Assembly: GCF_000372725.1 (NCBI RefSeq)
Contig: NW_005201192.1
Span: 642,294-706,293, forward strand
From: Emiliania huxleyi CCMP1516
Taxonomy: Eukaryota; Haptophyta; Isochrysidales; Noelaerhabdaceae
Reading direction: 5' to 3'
DNA length: 64,000 nt
The position numbers and the translations under genes were made by a program. This document shows, in pieces, positions 20,718-30,849 of the stretch (its first letter is position 1; each line of letters begins with the position of its first letter). A model generated the notes under the pieces. It saw only the letters and a program-made list of their open reading frames with translations. It did no database searches and was not told the origin of the DNA.

Positions 20718-21214
20718 CCATCACTGAGCCGACGATGCTATGGGTAGCCCCAGGGTGGCGCCCACCCCCATACCCTCAGGCACTTGCCTGCGCCCTGGCC
20801 GCGCATGCCGCGCACGCACGCGCGCGCCCAGCCCGCGCACACAGCGCACGCACGCGCGCGCACGTGCGCGCACGCGGCACTACGCGGCACTACGCAGCAC
20901 TACGCGCCCGCCCGCGCACGTGCGCGCACGTGCGCGCACGCACGCGCACGCACGCACGCGCACGCACGCGCACGCCCGCGCGCACGCCCGCGCGCACGCC
21001 GCACTACGCGGCACTGCCCAGGTTCCCTCACGCTCAGATTCCCTCACGCTCAGATTCCGTGCAAGGGGATGCCGAGGTATGCCGCAGGCCGGGATGGAGT
21101 GAGATCTTGCGGGGCAGGGCGTGGGCTAGCGCGTGAGGGCGCAGGCAAGTGCCCGAGGGTATGGGGGTGGGCGCCACCCTGGGGCTACCCGTAGCATTGT
21201 CGGCTCAGTGATGG
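20718..21214. mobile_element. ~500-bp element with 79-bp terminal inverted repeats
   Basis: The left arm 20718-20796 (starting CCATCACTGAGCCGAC) and the right arm 21136-21214 are inverted copies with about three mismatches over 79 bp. The interior is a GCGCACGC-type simple repeat with CGGCACTACG units. It has no coding content and fits a miniature inverted-repeat transposable element. No target duplication is evident. Confidence 0.8.
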
Positions 21215-21483
21215 TAGGTAGGTAGAAAGGTGAAGAACAGCCAGGCTCGGACTGGACACCAACGCGGTGATGGGTATCCTTAGAAAAAAACTCGGGGAGT
21301 CCTCCGGAGTATCTAGATAGGGACCACAGTGGGTTGCGGGCATTAAGAAACCTTACCATTAAGAAACCACGCCGAGCGATTTTCGCAAAAATCTAAGAAA
21401 CCACGGCGCGCCGCAGGCGCGGCCCCGAGAAAAGGTCAGACACGAGTGTGAACGGGAGCCCCAGCTCAAATTTTCTCTTCGCC

Positions 21484-21720
21484 TGCGGCGCGCGCACTTG
21501 ACCACTTGTCACTTTTTCCAAGTCTGCGGTGTTCTGAGTGGAGTGGATGGAGGCGTGTGTGCGTCTTCCTACTTCCCGTCATCCAGAGAGCCGACTCGGC
21601 GGCAGACTCTGGCATCGCCCTCGCGGACCGCAGCTTACCCCTCTTAGCTCTTACCTAAAAATCCTTCGGGCCGGCTCTGGCTTGAGTGCCGGCCGGAAGA
21701 AACCACGGCATGGGGTGGGT
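21484..21720 (+). repeat. Dispersed repeat family C, copy 1
   Basis: Shares AAGTCTGCGGTGTTCTGAGT, GTCATCCAGAGAGCCGACTC, GGCGGCAGACTCTGGCATCG and a right-end GAGTGCCGGCCGG with 52263-52620. The other copy is about 120 bp longer because of internal insertions. Confidence 0.8.
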
Positions 21721-21809
21721 GAGGGGTGAGGAAAGGCTTAGAAACGGCGGCGCCACAGCGGCACTCTCTTGACCAGAGCCTCTATCGCCAGCCAGGTATA
21801 TACGTGTAT

Positions 21810-23387
21810 ATGGGCGTCTGCGCCCTCGTCCACCTCCCCGGTGCCCGCGAGGCGGCGCTCTCGGCGCGGCTGAGCGCCATCGGCTGCACTCGCGCCGGCC
21901 GCTGGCGCACGCACTGCCTCTACTTCAAGCCGAAGGTGGCGGCGGCAGCGCCGTCCGCCGACGCCGCTGAGATCGCGCCGACGCCGCCGCTCGAGCCGCC
22001 GCTCGAGGAGGTGTGCGTCCTCCATTACTCCGAGAGGCCAGAGGTGTACTTTGTCTGCCGCGCCGGCACGGTGCAGGAGAGGCTCGGCGACCTTGCCGGC
22101 GTCGAGGCGTGCACCCTCGGCGAGAGCACGCTCGGCGAGACCCACTCGCAGCGGCTGCGCATCACGGCCGAGGGCGCCGAGTTCCGCTTCGGCGACTTCA
22201 TCGTGCGGCTCGGCGGCCTCTTCCTCAACGCGAGCGTCGGCGGGACGGTGGTCGAGGCGGAGTACTTGCCGTGCTCGCGCGCCGGCTGTGGCGAAGCCGT
22301 GCTCAAGGACTTTGTGGCGCTCCTCCTCGAGGGCGAGGCGGCCGGCTTCGTGGCGGGCGAGGCGCCGCGGGCGGCGGGGCTGCCGCGGCGCTTCGGGCGC
22401 GGGCACGCGGCGCTGCAGTTCGTGCGGCTGCTGCGCGGCTCGCGCCTGGTCCAGCTCTCTTCCGACGGCGGCGAGGCGGAGGCCGAGCTCGGACGGCGGT
22501 ACGCAGCGAGCCAGCAGGCGAGGAAGCGGCTCGTCGAGGAGGAGGCGTTGCGCGTCCAAGGGGAGAGGAGGGCGGTCCGGGTGCTCGTCGCCGGCCCGCC
22601 GGCGGCTGCGCGACGCGTGCTGCTGCTGCACGGCTACGGCAGCAAGCCGGAGACTTGGGCGATCGTCGGCGCCCTCGACCGGCTCGCCGAGCGGGGTGTG
22701 AGGGCCGTGGCGCCGGAGCTGCCCGAGATCAGCGAGCGGGCGGTCGGCGCGGAGGCGGCGGCGGAGACCTCCGACCGGCGAACCTTTGTGGCGCGGCTGC
22801 TCGAGGCGCTCGGCTGGGGCGACAGGAAAGTCGCCATCGTCGCGGCGTCGGCCGGCGGCAGCTTTGCGACGCCGTACGTGCTCGCGCCCGCCACCCACCG
22901 CAACGTCTCCTGCTACCTCTCGCTCGCCGCGCAGCTGGACCGCTCTGGCGACGTCGCGCCGAGGAAGAGTCGCCCTCCGACGCTGCTCGTGTGGGGGGCG
23001 CTCGACAACGCCTTCCCGTCCGAATGCCTCGCGGCCCAGCAGCAGTACCGATTCTTTGCGTTCGGAGACGTCCGAAACGCGCGAGAGGACCCCCGCCGGT
23101 CACAGTGGGTAGTGCTGCCGGGCGCGCCGCACGCTGTCCACGTCGCTTCGCCCGAGAGGTTTTGCAGCATGCTGCTGCAGCTCGTGCTCGGCACGAAATC
23201 GGAGAGGGAGAAGGTGACGGTCACCGCCGAGTGGGGGGATGTGGTCGCCACCGTGGTGCCAGCCGGGGGCGAGGCGGAGTCAAGGAGCGCAGTTCGCGGC
23301 ACGGTGGTGGCGTCCCCGGCAGGCGGCGAGGCAGGGTCAGGCGGAAGTGTAGCTCAGCGTGGCACCAAAAGGGAGCGGGTCTCGTAG
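21810..23387 (+). CDS. Mediator subunit 20-like domain fused to an ABHD14-like alpha/beta hydrolase
   Basis: An intronless ORF of 525 residues from ATG21810; upstream codons in the same frame lack a plausible N-terminus. Residues 1-190 follow MED20 (TBP-related fold of the Mediator head): start MGVCALVHLPG, then CVLHYSERPEVYFVC, FRFGDFIVRLGGLFLN, VEAEYLPC and VLKDFVALLLEG. A linker runs to about 255. The C-terminal half is an alpha/beta hydrolase with oxyanion motif LLLHGYGSKPETW (His274), nucleophile in AASAGG (Ser347, a degenerate GxSxG as in ABHD14), acid TLLVWGALDN (Asp399) and base LPGAPHAVH (His441), so the catalytic triad is complete. The last ~60 residues are low complexity. A fused nuclear and hydrolytic protein is unexpected, but no splice signal or stop separates the parts. 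Confidence 0.85.
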   Translation: MGVCALVHLPGAREAALSARLSAIGCTRAGRWRTHCLYFKPKVAAAAPSADAAEIAPTPPLEPPLEEVCVLHYSERPEVYFVCRAGTVQERLGDLAGVEACTLGESTLGETHSQRLRITAEGAEFRFGDFIVRLGGLFLNASVGGTVVEAEYLPCSRAGCGEAVLKDFVALLLEGEAAGFVAGEAPRAAGLPRRFGRGHAALQFVRLLRGSRLVQLSSDGGEAEAELGRRYAASQQARKRLVEEEALRVQGERRAVRVLVAGPPAAARRVLLLHGYGSKPETWAIVGALDRLAERGVRAVAPELPEISERAVGAEAAAETSDRRTFVARLLEALGWGDRKVAIVAASAGGSFATPYVLAPATHRNVSCYLSLAAQLDRSGDVAPRKSRPPTLLVWGALDNAFPSECLAAQQQYRFFAFGDVRNAREDPRRSQWVVLPGAPHAVHVASPERFCSMLLQLVLGTKSEREKVTVTAEWGDVVATVVPAGGEAESRSAVRGTVVASPAGGEAGSGGSVAQRGTKRERVS

Positions 23388-23726
23388 AGCCGTACCGCGT
23401 ACTGACGTAAGTTGTTCTTGTAGTTTCGAACTTTTAAGGAATATTTCTAACACTGGGACGTGCAGCACTGTGACCACTGAGAGTCTGAGTCTGAGACTGA
23501 CCAGTTTGAGCACTGACCACACAGATCACAGTGTCGAGCCAGGCCGCAGGCGGAATTTTATGCGTGACGGGACGTACATGTCGGTTCGAGACGAGAGATC
23601 AGAGATCGAATCAGGAGCATGGTGGCAGCAGCTAGCAGGGACACCCGAGGGGCAACGTGGACCGCGACGGCGCTAAGTGCTTACCTCCGTGTCGGGAGAC
23701 GGCCCCGCTCCCCGGCTAGTAGCCGA
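23388..23726. other. Intergenic, no feature seen
   Basis: The gap between the stop codons of two convergent genes. Short GAGTCTGAGTCTGAGACTGA-like sequence near 23480. Nothing else recognisable. Confidence 0.5.
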
Positions 23727-26582
23727 CTAGTAGCACGGCAGCCCAGGGACGCACGACGCACCTCGAAAGGTGGTGTTGTACAGGGCAGCCCGCTGCCGCG
23801 AGAGCTCGAGGATCACGCTCCGGTCGGCGGTCGTGCGCGACTGCTCAAAGAGCGCGCGCCGCTCCGCGATGCGCCTCGCGCACGCTTCGTCGCACTCTGC
23901 CGCACTACTGGCGCGCGGCATGGAGGGAGCGAGCAGCGCGCACGAGAGGAGCGCAGCCGTCGTCGAAGTGGCGTCCCTCCGGCTCGCACGCGGCGGCGGC
24001 TCGTCGAGGCTGAGCCGAGGAGGCGGCGATCGCGGCCCTCCTCCTCGCGCCGGCGGCGGCTTCGGGGCGGGCAAAAGGCCGTGGAAGAGGGAGAGGAGTC
24101 CCACGGCGGCGAACGCGGGCTTGGCCCAAGGCTGCCTCTGCCACGGCTCGCGCCCCTCCCCGCTCCCCTCTGGCGGTCCCTCCCCGCATGCCCGCTGCGA
24201 CGCTCCGCCGCACTCCGCTGCCCACAGGGGCCTGGAGGGGAGGGCGGCGGCGGCGGCGGCGGCGAGCGCGCTGCGGCGGGGCGGTGCAGCCCGGAAGGCG
24301 CCGCCGCGAAGCCTCTTCAGCCGCGCGGCGTTGCGCTTCGCGAGGAGCTCCTGCGCCGCGCTCCTCTCCCCCTCGCTCATGCTCTCCCAGTTGGCGATGT
24401 AGCGGAGCTGCCCCGACTCGCCCACGACGACGGGGCCGAACGCCTCGAGCCGCGCCGCCTCGCCGCCCACCTTGAGGTGGCGAGCCGCGGCCTCCGCCTC
24501 GCAGGGCAGCGCTGGCGTTTCCGATGAAGGCGCTGGCGTCTCGTCCTCTGCGCCGCCGCCGCCGGCCGCCGCCGGCCGTGCCGGCCGCCGCTCGAGGACG
24601 ACGCCGCACTCGAGGTGAGGCGTGTACGGGAACTGGTCGAAGGCGGCGAGCCGCGTGAGGGTGTGCGTCGCACTCAGCTGCGCGAGGTCGCGCGCCAGCG
24701 TCTCCGGGTTGCAGGAGACGTACACGACGCGCGCGAAGGTTGCGGCGAGGGCGCGGCTCGTCTGGTCGAGTCCGGCGCGGGGCGGGTCGACGAGCAGCAT
24801 GTGCCACCTTTCATTCACAACCGGACGAACTAGTTCATCGAGTTACGCGAACCGACCAGGAGGGGGAGGAGGGGGCACAGGCTTCTGTCTTACGATGCGA
24901 GCTCGACGCCGGCCTCGTCCAGCCGGCGGAAGGGGCGCCCCCCGGCGAGCGCCTCGACAAACTCCTCGGCAGACAGACGCGCGACGCGCGTGTTTGAGAC
25001 GCCGTTAGCCTGCGGGGAGAGGGGCGGGGAGAGGGGCGGGGAGAGGGGCGGGGGAGAGGGGCGGGGGAGAGGGGTGGGGGAGAGGGGGCGGGGGAGAGGG
25101 GGTGGGGGAGAGGGGGCGGGGAGGGTGAGGCGGGGAGGCGGGGAGGCGGGGTGGCGGGGAGGGTGGGAAGGAGGGGCTTGCAGGCCTTGAGGTTCGCCTC
25201 GGCGAGGGCGACAGATGCCTTCGAGATCTCCGTCGCGACGACCCGCCTGCGGGACATGCCTCGCGTCGCGGACATGGACATGCCCAGCCTTCGGGAGACC
25301 CCGCGCCGCGGCGACGCGCCGAAAGTTTGGCGCGAGCGCGACCGTGAAGCAGCCGTTGCCGCAGTAGAGCTCGCAGAGGTCGGAGCCTAATCGCACGCGT
25401 CGAGGCCGTGTCCCGCACCTGTCCGGCCGTCGCCGCAGTCGAGCTCGCTCCGGGAGCCGTCGAGCCCGCGCGTCGCGTCAACCGCCCACCCCAGCATGGC
25501 GCTGCACACCTGCGCGTTTGGCTGCGTGAAGGCCCCTTCGGTCTGCAAGTAGACGCACTCGCCGCGGCCCGGCACCGACAGCCGCTCCTCCACCGTCTCG
25601 CACCCGATCACTACCTTGACCTGAGTAAAGCGGGGAACTTAAATTTCCTCCATTGTCTCACGCCAGCGGACGACGCACGTCACTACCTTGCGCGACCGGC
25701 CGACGACGCACACGCCCAGCGCCTCCGCCAGCTCCCTCGCCGCCGCCTCCCACGCGCCTCCGCCGATTGGCCGGTTGTACGTGACCGTGACCAGCGCGTC
25801 GCCCGTGGAGGTCGTGAGGAGGCGCACGTCGTTCAGCTTGTCGCGCAGCTCCTCGCTCGCCTAGTCGACGCGCACCAGCCCTCACGTACGGAGCTCGTCG
25901 TCGTCCCGGCTGGGCACAGCTCCGCCCTCGCCGCCAGCCCCTCGATCAGCGGGCCCATCAGCTCGCTGAGCCTCGGAGAGCCCATCGGGTACGTCCTCAC
26001 CTGTCGACACACCGCCGGCTGTGACGACGCCGTGCACAGCCCTTCGGGGTCGAGCCGAGGCGCGAGGGAGCGAGGCACTGAGCCCAGGCAGTGTGCCGAG
26101 GGTCGGTGCTGTGCCGAGGGTCTGGGAACCTCGTGAGGCGTGCGCGAGTCTCCTCGGTTGAACATGACGTAGTGCAGCCCCGCGCCCTCTCGCCAGATCT
26201 GGAAGGAGGCGCGCATGCGAAAGTTCGTCCGAGCCGACTCGAACACCTCGATCGCGGGCAGCTCCGTCGTCTGCGGCTCGGAAGCCGACGATGACCCGGC
26301 GGCGACAGCGCCGGTGACGAGCTGCACCATGCTCGCCACCTTGCTGGACAGCAGCTTATCGTACTGCTCCGGATGGCACGCGGCAATCTCCGGCACGCCG
26401 CTATCGCTGCGCTGCAGCACTCGCGGCGGCCGTGGGACCGCTGCGGGGCCTCGCCGGCGGCTGCGCCGGGCCAGCATCGACAGCGACGCAAAGCGACAAC
26501 CGGCCCACAGCCTGTGCTGCGGCAGCGAGAGGCCCAAGGCTGGCTGCTTCAGGCCGAACATGAGAAGCAGCGTTAGGGTCAT
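23727..26582 (-). CDS. TrmA/TRM2-type tRNA (uracil-5)-methyltransferase with a long C-terminal extension
   Basis: A SAM-dependent enzyme of the 5-methyluridine (T54) tRNA family, assembled from several exons. N-terminal blocks: FRMRASFQIWREG and LHYVMFN (26100-26400), MGSPRLSELMGPLIEGLAAR (~25950), VTVTYNRPIGGG with VCVVGRSRKV (~25700), TEGAFTQPNAQVCSAMLGWA (~25500). Then come the SAM motif DLCELYCGNGCFTVALA (~25350), VVATEISKASVALAEANLKA (~25230), MLLVDPPRAGLD (~24800), and the catalytic cysteine in VYVSCNPETLARDL followed by DQFPYTPHLE. One junction is exact (GCATC / GTAAG donor to ATGAAAG acceptor near 24830-24890, giving ELASWHMLLVDPP); the others are approximate. The intron at about 25012-25190 is a GGGGAGAGGGGC repeat. 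The start ATG26582 begins a possible organelle-targeting leader. After the catalytic domain come about 280 extra residues, described as a separate finding. Confidence 0.8.
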
Positions 26583-26699
26583 GCGTGGCGGCAGCGTGGT
26601 GGTGGTGCTGCTGCTGCTTCCACGAGCCGCCCAGCGGCGCGACCGCGCTCTCGCGCTCTTCCGCGCCGCCGCCGCGCTCAGCCGTGGCTCGGGGCCGGG

Positions 26700-26775
26700 A
26701 AAGAAGAATTCCTCTGCGGCCCTGGATGTGCGGTTAATGACTGCAGTCCAAGTGCTCCAAGTGCATCCAAGTGCA
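26700..26775 (-). repeat. Repeat family A, partial inverted copy
   Basis: The reverse complement carries TTGGACTGCAGTCATTAACC followed by CGCACATCCAGGGCC, matching the left end of family A. It lies about 130 bp upstream of the minus-strand methyltransferase start and 100 bp upstream of the plus-strand start at 26871, so it sits between two divergent genes. Confidence 0.75.
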
Positions 26776-26870
26776 TCCAAAATAGTTTACCTTCTAACCC
26801 TATAAGTCTCACCGCCACCAGTTTCCGACCGTCCCACCGATTCGGTCGTTTGCACCACCAGCTCCGCCCA

Positions 26871-28272
26871 ATGGCCAAGCGACGGCTGAACCCGGACGAG
26901 ATTCGAGCAGCCGTGGAGGCGGGACCGCCCCCCCACTCAGTCAACTACGAGACCGACAAAAAATGGCATGCCGAGCAGAATCGCTGGCTTGCCAAATGGA
27001 CCGAACGCCGGCTCCCCCCCGACAGCGGCGACAGCGGGAGCAGCCGGCGGGACCAGTGGCGCGATCGAAAGCAGCAGCATGCACGGCTGCTGCGGGCGGC
27101 GGAGAAGGAGCCATCTGCCTCCCTGAAGCGCCAGCGCAAGGCCGCAGCGACACCTGCCGTGACACATAGCGGCCGTGTGCACGCTGGCCCGCCACGGCTC
27201 AAGAGGCCAAAGCCGCCGCCGGAAGGTGGCGACCAGCAGGCGTACGAGCTCGCCATGGGCATGTATGGTATTGCTCGCGACACCAGGCGCAAGATGTCGA
27301 GGCGGACCAAGAGCGAAGACGCCGAGCGCAAGAGGGATGCGCGAGCGATCACGGCGATGATGGCAAGTGCGAGCATTGGTTCGGCGACTACACAGAGCGC
27401 CGCTGCTGGAGCTGCCGGCGCCACCTCCAGCCAGATGGTTCCTGAAGCAGGCATGCCGGGGGTGGCTTTGCCTCCCATCCCTCCCCGCCCCACCCACCAT
27501 CACCACACAAGGCTTCCCCGTGGTAGGGCTGCAGGCAGTCAAGGCCGCCAAGGAGCGAATGGAGAGGGAGCGCGAGCGGTCGCAGCGGCGGCGTGACGTG
27601 GCCAAGCTCACGGTGACAAGCTATTATGAGGAGCGCATGCGGATTCGGCGGCTCGATGAGCAGGTGGCGCTGCTCAAGGCCGTCGATGAGGCGCTGCGAG
27701 ATTCTGACTATTGGCGGACCACTGGCTTCTTTAGCAGCGTGCGAGGGGATAACTACTATGACCATTGGCTGTGCCTCGCAATCAAGGAGTGGGCCGCTTC
27801 GCATGAGCCAGATGGCTCCCAGCAGTGGGAAAGCGCACTGATGGCGGTGGCGGTCGAGTCCGCTACACGACGCGGCTGTGGGACTGGAGCATCAGCCACC
27901 GGGTTTCGGCGCATCGGTGCACTGGCCACGCTGCGGTGGCTGCTGCCCAGCCTGAGCTTCAAGCCCATACCCGGCTCACTTGACCCTGACCCTGTCTTGG
28001 GCGTGCAGCAACGCGCTGCAGCAGGCTACTGCGTGTGCGGATGCGTCCTGGAGCCTTTTGAGCCGCTCTCTCAGGAGGATCTCGCGCTTGGCGGCCCACC
28101 CACGGACGAGTGCAACACACCCGCCAGCGGACTGGTGCCCTTTTGCAGAGTGCACGGCCGGCGTAAACGTTACAGGCTACCGGATAGATTGATCCAGAAG
28201 ATGCAAGAGTACAATGTGGCACGGCAAAGACGGCAAGACCTGAGCATGTTTGGTGTGTTGCCGCAATTTTAA
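26871..28272 (+). CDS. Hypothetical basic, cysteine-containing protein
   Basis: Two exons (26871-27446 and 27535-28272, GC-AG intron) give about 437 residues. The N-terminal part is basic (MAKRRLNPDEIRAAVEAG, RRKMSRRTKSEDAERKRD). The middle has a predicted coiled coil (KAAKERMERERERSQRRRDVAKL) followed by YYEERMRIRRLDEQVALL and a YWRTTGFFSSVRGDNYYDHW segment. The C-terminus has a cysteine cluster (YCVCGCVLEPFEP, then DECNTP, then FCRVHGRRKRY) that could bind zinc. I do not recognise the family. The composition and splice signals suggest a real gene, possibly of mobile-element origin. Confidence 0.55.
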
Positions 28273-28353
28273 CGAGGGCCTTTTCTTTGTGCAAAATTCA
28301 GTAGAAAAGTTCTTTTTACGAATCTGATCTGGCCTCCAAGCGGTGGCGACCAC

Positions 28354-28638
28354 GTGCCTGAGGACTGGGTTGGAGATGGCACGTTGGATAGCAATCGCGA
28401 TGGAGATTATCTTGGCATGCCATACCTCACCAGCTTCTGCACGGCGTGCAAACGAATCCGTTCTGATGAGCCTTTCCTTTCGCATGTGGCCAGAGACCCT
28501 GACCTGCGAGTTTGCATGTGCATGAAAGTCTCAACCACAGTGAGCGTGAGGCTGTGCGTGGCTGTCGGAGACTCCGTGCGGCTGCGCGATGCGCTTTGCC
28601 AGCACTGTCGAAAGTCGGATCCGGTGGAGGATCAGTGA
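28354..28638 (+). CDS. Short cysteine-pair protein or terminal exon
   Basis: A 94-residue frame, open upstream as well, with two CxxC pairs (SFCTACKRIRSDEPF and ALCQHCRKSDP) and a CMCM between them, suggesting zinc binding. It follows the hypothetical gene by 80 bp on the same strand and has a comparable cysteine arrangement. It may be that gene's paralogue, or a last exon reached by alternative splicing. Family unknown. Confidence 0.35.
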   Translation: MPEDWVGDGTLDSNRDGDYLGMPYLTSFCTACKRIRSDEPFLSHVARDPDLRVCMCMKVSTTVSVRLCVAVGDSVRLRDALCQHCRKSDPVEDQ

Positions 28639-29298
28639 GTTACCCGCTTACGTGAAGAAACATAACGGCCAGAGAAAAGGCAACACGCCGCAGGTCCACA
28701 CTAGTCTATTGCAAAAGTTTATTAGCAGGACCCCCCTACCGCCGCCCAGTACGTGCTCCGCAGCTGAGCCCACGCACCCCACAGTAGCTCAGGGACACAA
28801 TAAGCTCGCATACAAGTGCTGGTTGGTACGCACAGCTCGACGCGTACTCGAATGCTGCCACTGTCATTCTAGCCGGCGAGCGGCGGCGTCACAGCGTCGA
28901 CTCTCGCATCGCGATGAGACGCACTGCTTGCCCAGACGCGCGCCTTGGCGCGCTCCTGTGGTGCAGGAGGAAGGCCAGCGCTCGTGCTGCGCAGGCCCGG
29001 CCGTCTGGTTGAAGGGAGCAGCAGCTGGCGCTCAACAGCAGCGCTGGCGAGCGGCGCAGCCACACCACTCTCCCGCCAAGACACGTGTCATTTCGCGCCA
29101 AGATTTGGCGCCAAAATGGCACTTTAGTGTCCACCTAGCCACGTGGTCGCGGCCTGAAGCTCCAAGCTTCTGGGAGTGAGGTCCCACATCACAGACAGGG
29201 CTCCATTTGAGTGCAGGCGGCACCCTTCCGATCGTTCGCCGCGATATACGAAACCGGCATGTTGTTAAATAACTTTTGGAATAGAAGGTAGTTTTTTA

Positions 29299-29520
29299 CT
29301 GGCTGCTGACCGTGCCATGCTGCATAGCTCGCGGCCTAAGTATCCAGCATTCAGTGACGACCTGATCGTACGGCCAGTAGGAAGGTGTCCTTCCATCGTG
29401 TGCACGCTTCTGACGCAATGCGCGTCACAAACCTCGGATTGGCTGCTGGCACTCTCGAGGCCATGCCTACACAGCCTCGCGCGCATGGGCAGTCAAGAGG
29501 GACCACGCACCTTCTTGAGC
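29299..29520 (+). repeat. Repeat family B, partial copy
   Basis: The left ~220 bp of family B (CATAGCTCGCGGCCTAAGTA to GGCAGTCAAGAGGGACCACG). It then switches to unrelated sequence. Confidence 0.85.
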
Positions 29521-29547
29521 ACTTGAGCACCGGATAGGGTCGATTCC

Positions 29548-30431
29548 GCATGGTAACTGGTTGGGTAGTAGTCTAAGTTCTGAGCCTCGCGGCTTAACGG
29601 GTCTAAGTGTGGCTAGCCACGCTGGAGTGCTTACGCGGTCTAAGATCAGCGGGAGCCTCTTACACCGGCTAAGTCGGCCATGGCACGCGATATACGGCGC
29701 TCGCGCCCAAATTTTCTTCGCCTGCGCGGCGGGCGATCGATCCTCCTCATGCTCAGCAATCGCCGCCTCAGCATCCTCCTCTTCCGATTCTCGTTGCTGC
29801 TTCTTGAGCGCACTTCGGCGACATCTAGCCAAATAGTTCTCACAAATAGCCTCAAGCTCAAACAAACGCATGTCAGAGAAGCCTGTGTATGCTGGTCCTC
29901 TTTGAACGATCCGCGCGTGAGGTAGCATAGGGCCTTGTTGGCAGCAGCCAGCTTGTTGCGCTGCTTCGTTGCGATGAGCTGATTGGGATCGCAGAAGTGC
30001 ATGCCAAGCACCGCCACGATCTTGAAGCAGAACACATCGCAACCGCATCGTCCGCACTGCCATCGGCATGCCGCGCCCGCCGCTTCGCCGCAGCCGCCTT
30101 AAGGCACGCATAGCGGCAGCACATGGTACGGTGCGCGTACTTGAGCAGGCGTTGCGCGCCGCAAGTAGCGCACTGGCCCTGGGAGACGGCGATATGGCGT
30201 CGTGCGCGGCATACGCTGGTCGGGACCGCGTCCAGGTATTTTTCGGGTAAACCTGGACTTTTGCAGGTTTTACCCGGAGTTGGCCTCGTGTCGTCTAAGT
30301 TCATGGCCCCCGGCCTTCCAGCGTCTAAGTCTGAGCCCGGCTCCGTGCGGGGGCTAAGTTGAGCGCTCGCTCGCTGCAGAGGCTAAGTGTAGAGCGACCC
30401 TCTAGCCCTACTACCCAACCATTGCATGGTA
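29548..30431. mobile_element. 868-bp DNA transposon with 8-bp target duplication
   Basis: The element is 29556-30423, flanked by direct repeats GCATGGTA at 29548-29555 and 30424-30431. Ends: ACTGGTTGGGTAGTAG on the left and, in reverse complement, AATGGTTGGGTAGTAG on the right (one mismatch in 16). Both subterminal regions carry several CTAAGT motifs (for example GTCTAAGTTC, GGTCTAAGTG, CGTCTAAGTC). The host sequence TAGGGTCGATTCC before it and CGGGACCCCTCGATCGTCTC after it occur joined at 51688-51740. This shows that the 868 bp are an insertion. An 8-bp duplication fits hAT- or P-like elements. Minus-strand frames inside have a zinc-ribbon-like motif (CATCGAQRLLKYAHRTMCC) but no recognisable transposase, so it is probably non-autonomous. 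Confidence 0.85.
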
Positions 30432-30552
30432 CGGGACCCCTCGATCGTCTCGCCCTCCCTCACTGGTGTGTTCATTGGGGGGGGTCATAACAAACACGGT
30501 ACAGGATCGAGGTGCACGCTGCCAACGCAGTGTCGTCCCCCCTCTCCCCGAC

Positions 30553-30846
30553 GGCAGTGACTCTCTGTGTGTCAGGGATAGTCAGGGCTGTCCATCAGAG
30601 CTCCAGTAAGCTCGGAGACACCCCATTAGCGCGGCTCGACCTCTTTGAGTCACTGCCTTCCCGGCGGGTTGGCTCGAGGCTGTAGAGCCTCTACAAACAA
30701 ACTCTGCAGCAAAATCGCGCTCTACATCGCTCTACAACGCACCCGCATCGTCCCGCGGCGGATGTAGAGCTGTAGAGCTCTACAGCGCTCCAGAGCGCTC
30801 TACATCTCTACATCTCTACAGCGCTCTACACCCTACATCCTCTACA
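30553..30846 (-). repeat. Truncated copy of the TGTAGAGC inverted-repeat element
   Basis: Matches the reverse complement of 18742-19040, including GAGCTCCAGTAAGCTCGGAG and GGCTCGACCTCTTTGAGTCA from the internal region. It lacks the other arm and abuts family B at about 30848. Confidence 0.85.
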
Positions 30847-30849
30847 TCC

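Larger units (their letters stand above)
18562..21809. other. Intergenic region with two inverted-repeat elements
   Basis: Apart from the two elements described separately, 20102-20165 can be read as a short start (MDDAQLAAWLKENAFVKEGV) followed at once by a stop. This could be a first exon or a decoy, and I do not call it. 20343-20535 is an array of GTTATG/CATAAC units. 21484-21720 is a repeat also found at 52263-52620. Confidence 0.6.

Noticed and set aside
20468..21194. Three overlapping HA/RT-repeat ORFs
   Set aside because: They lie within the GCGCACGC core of the inverted-repeat element and are simple-repeat translations.
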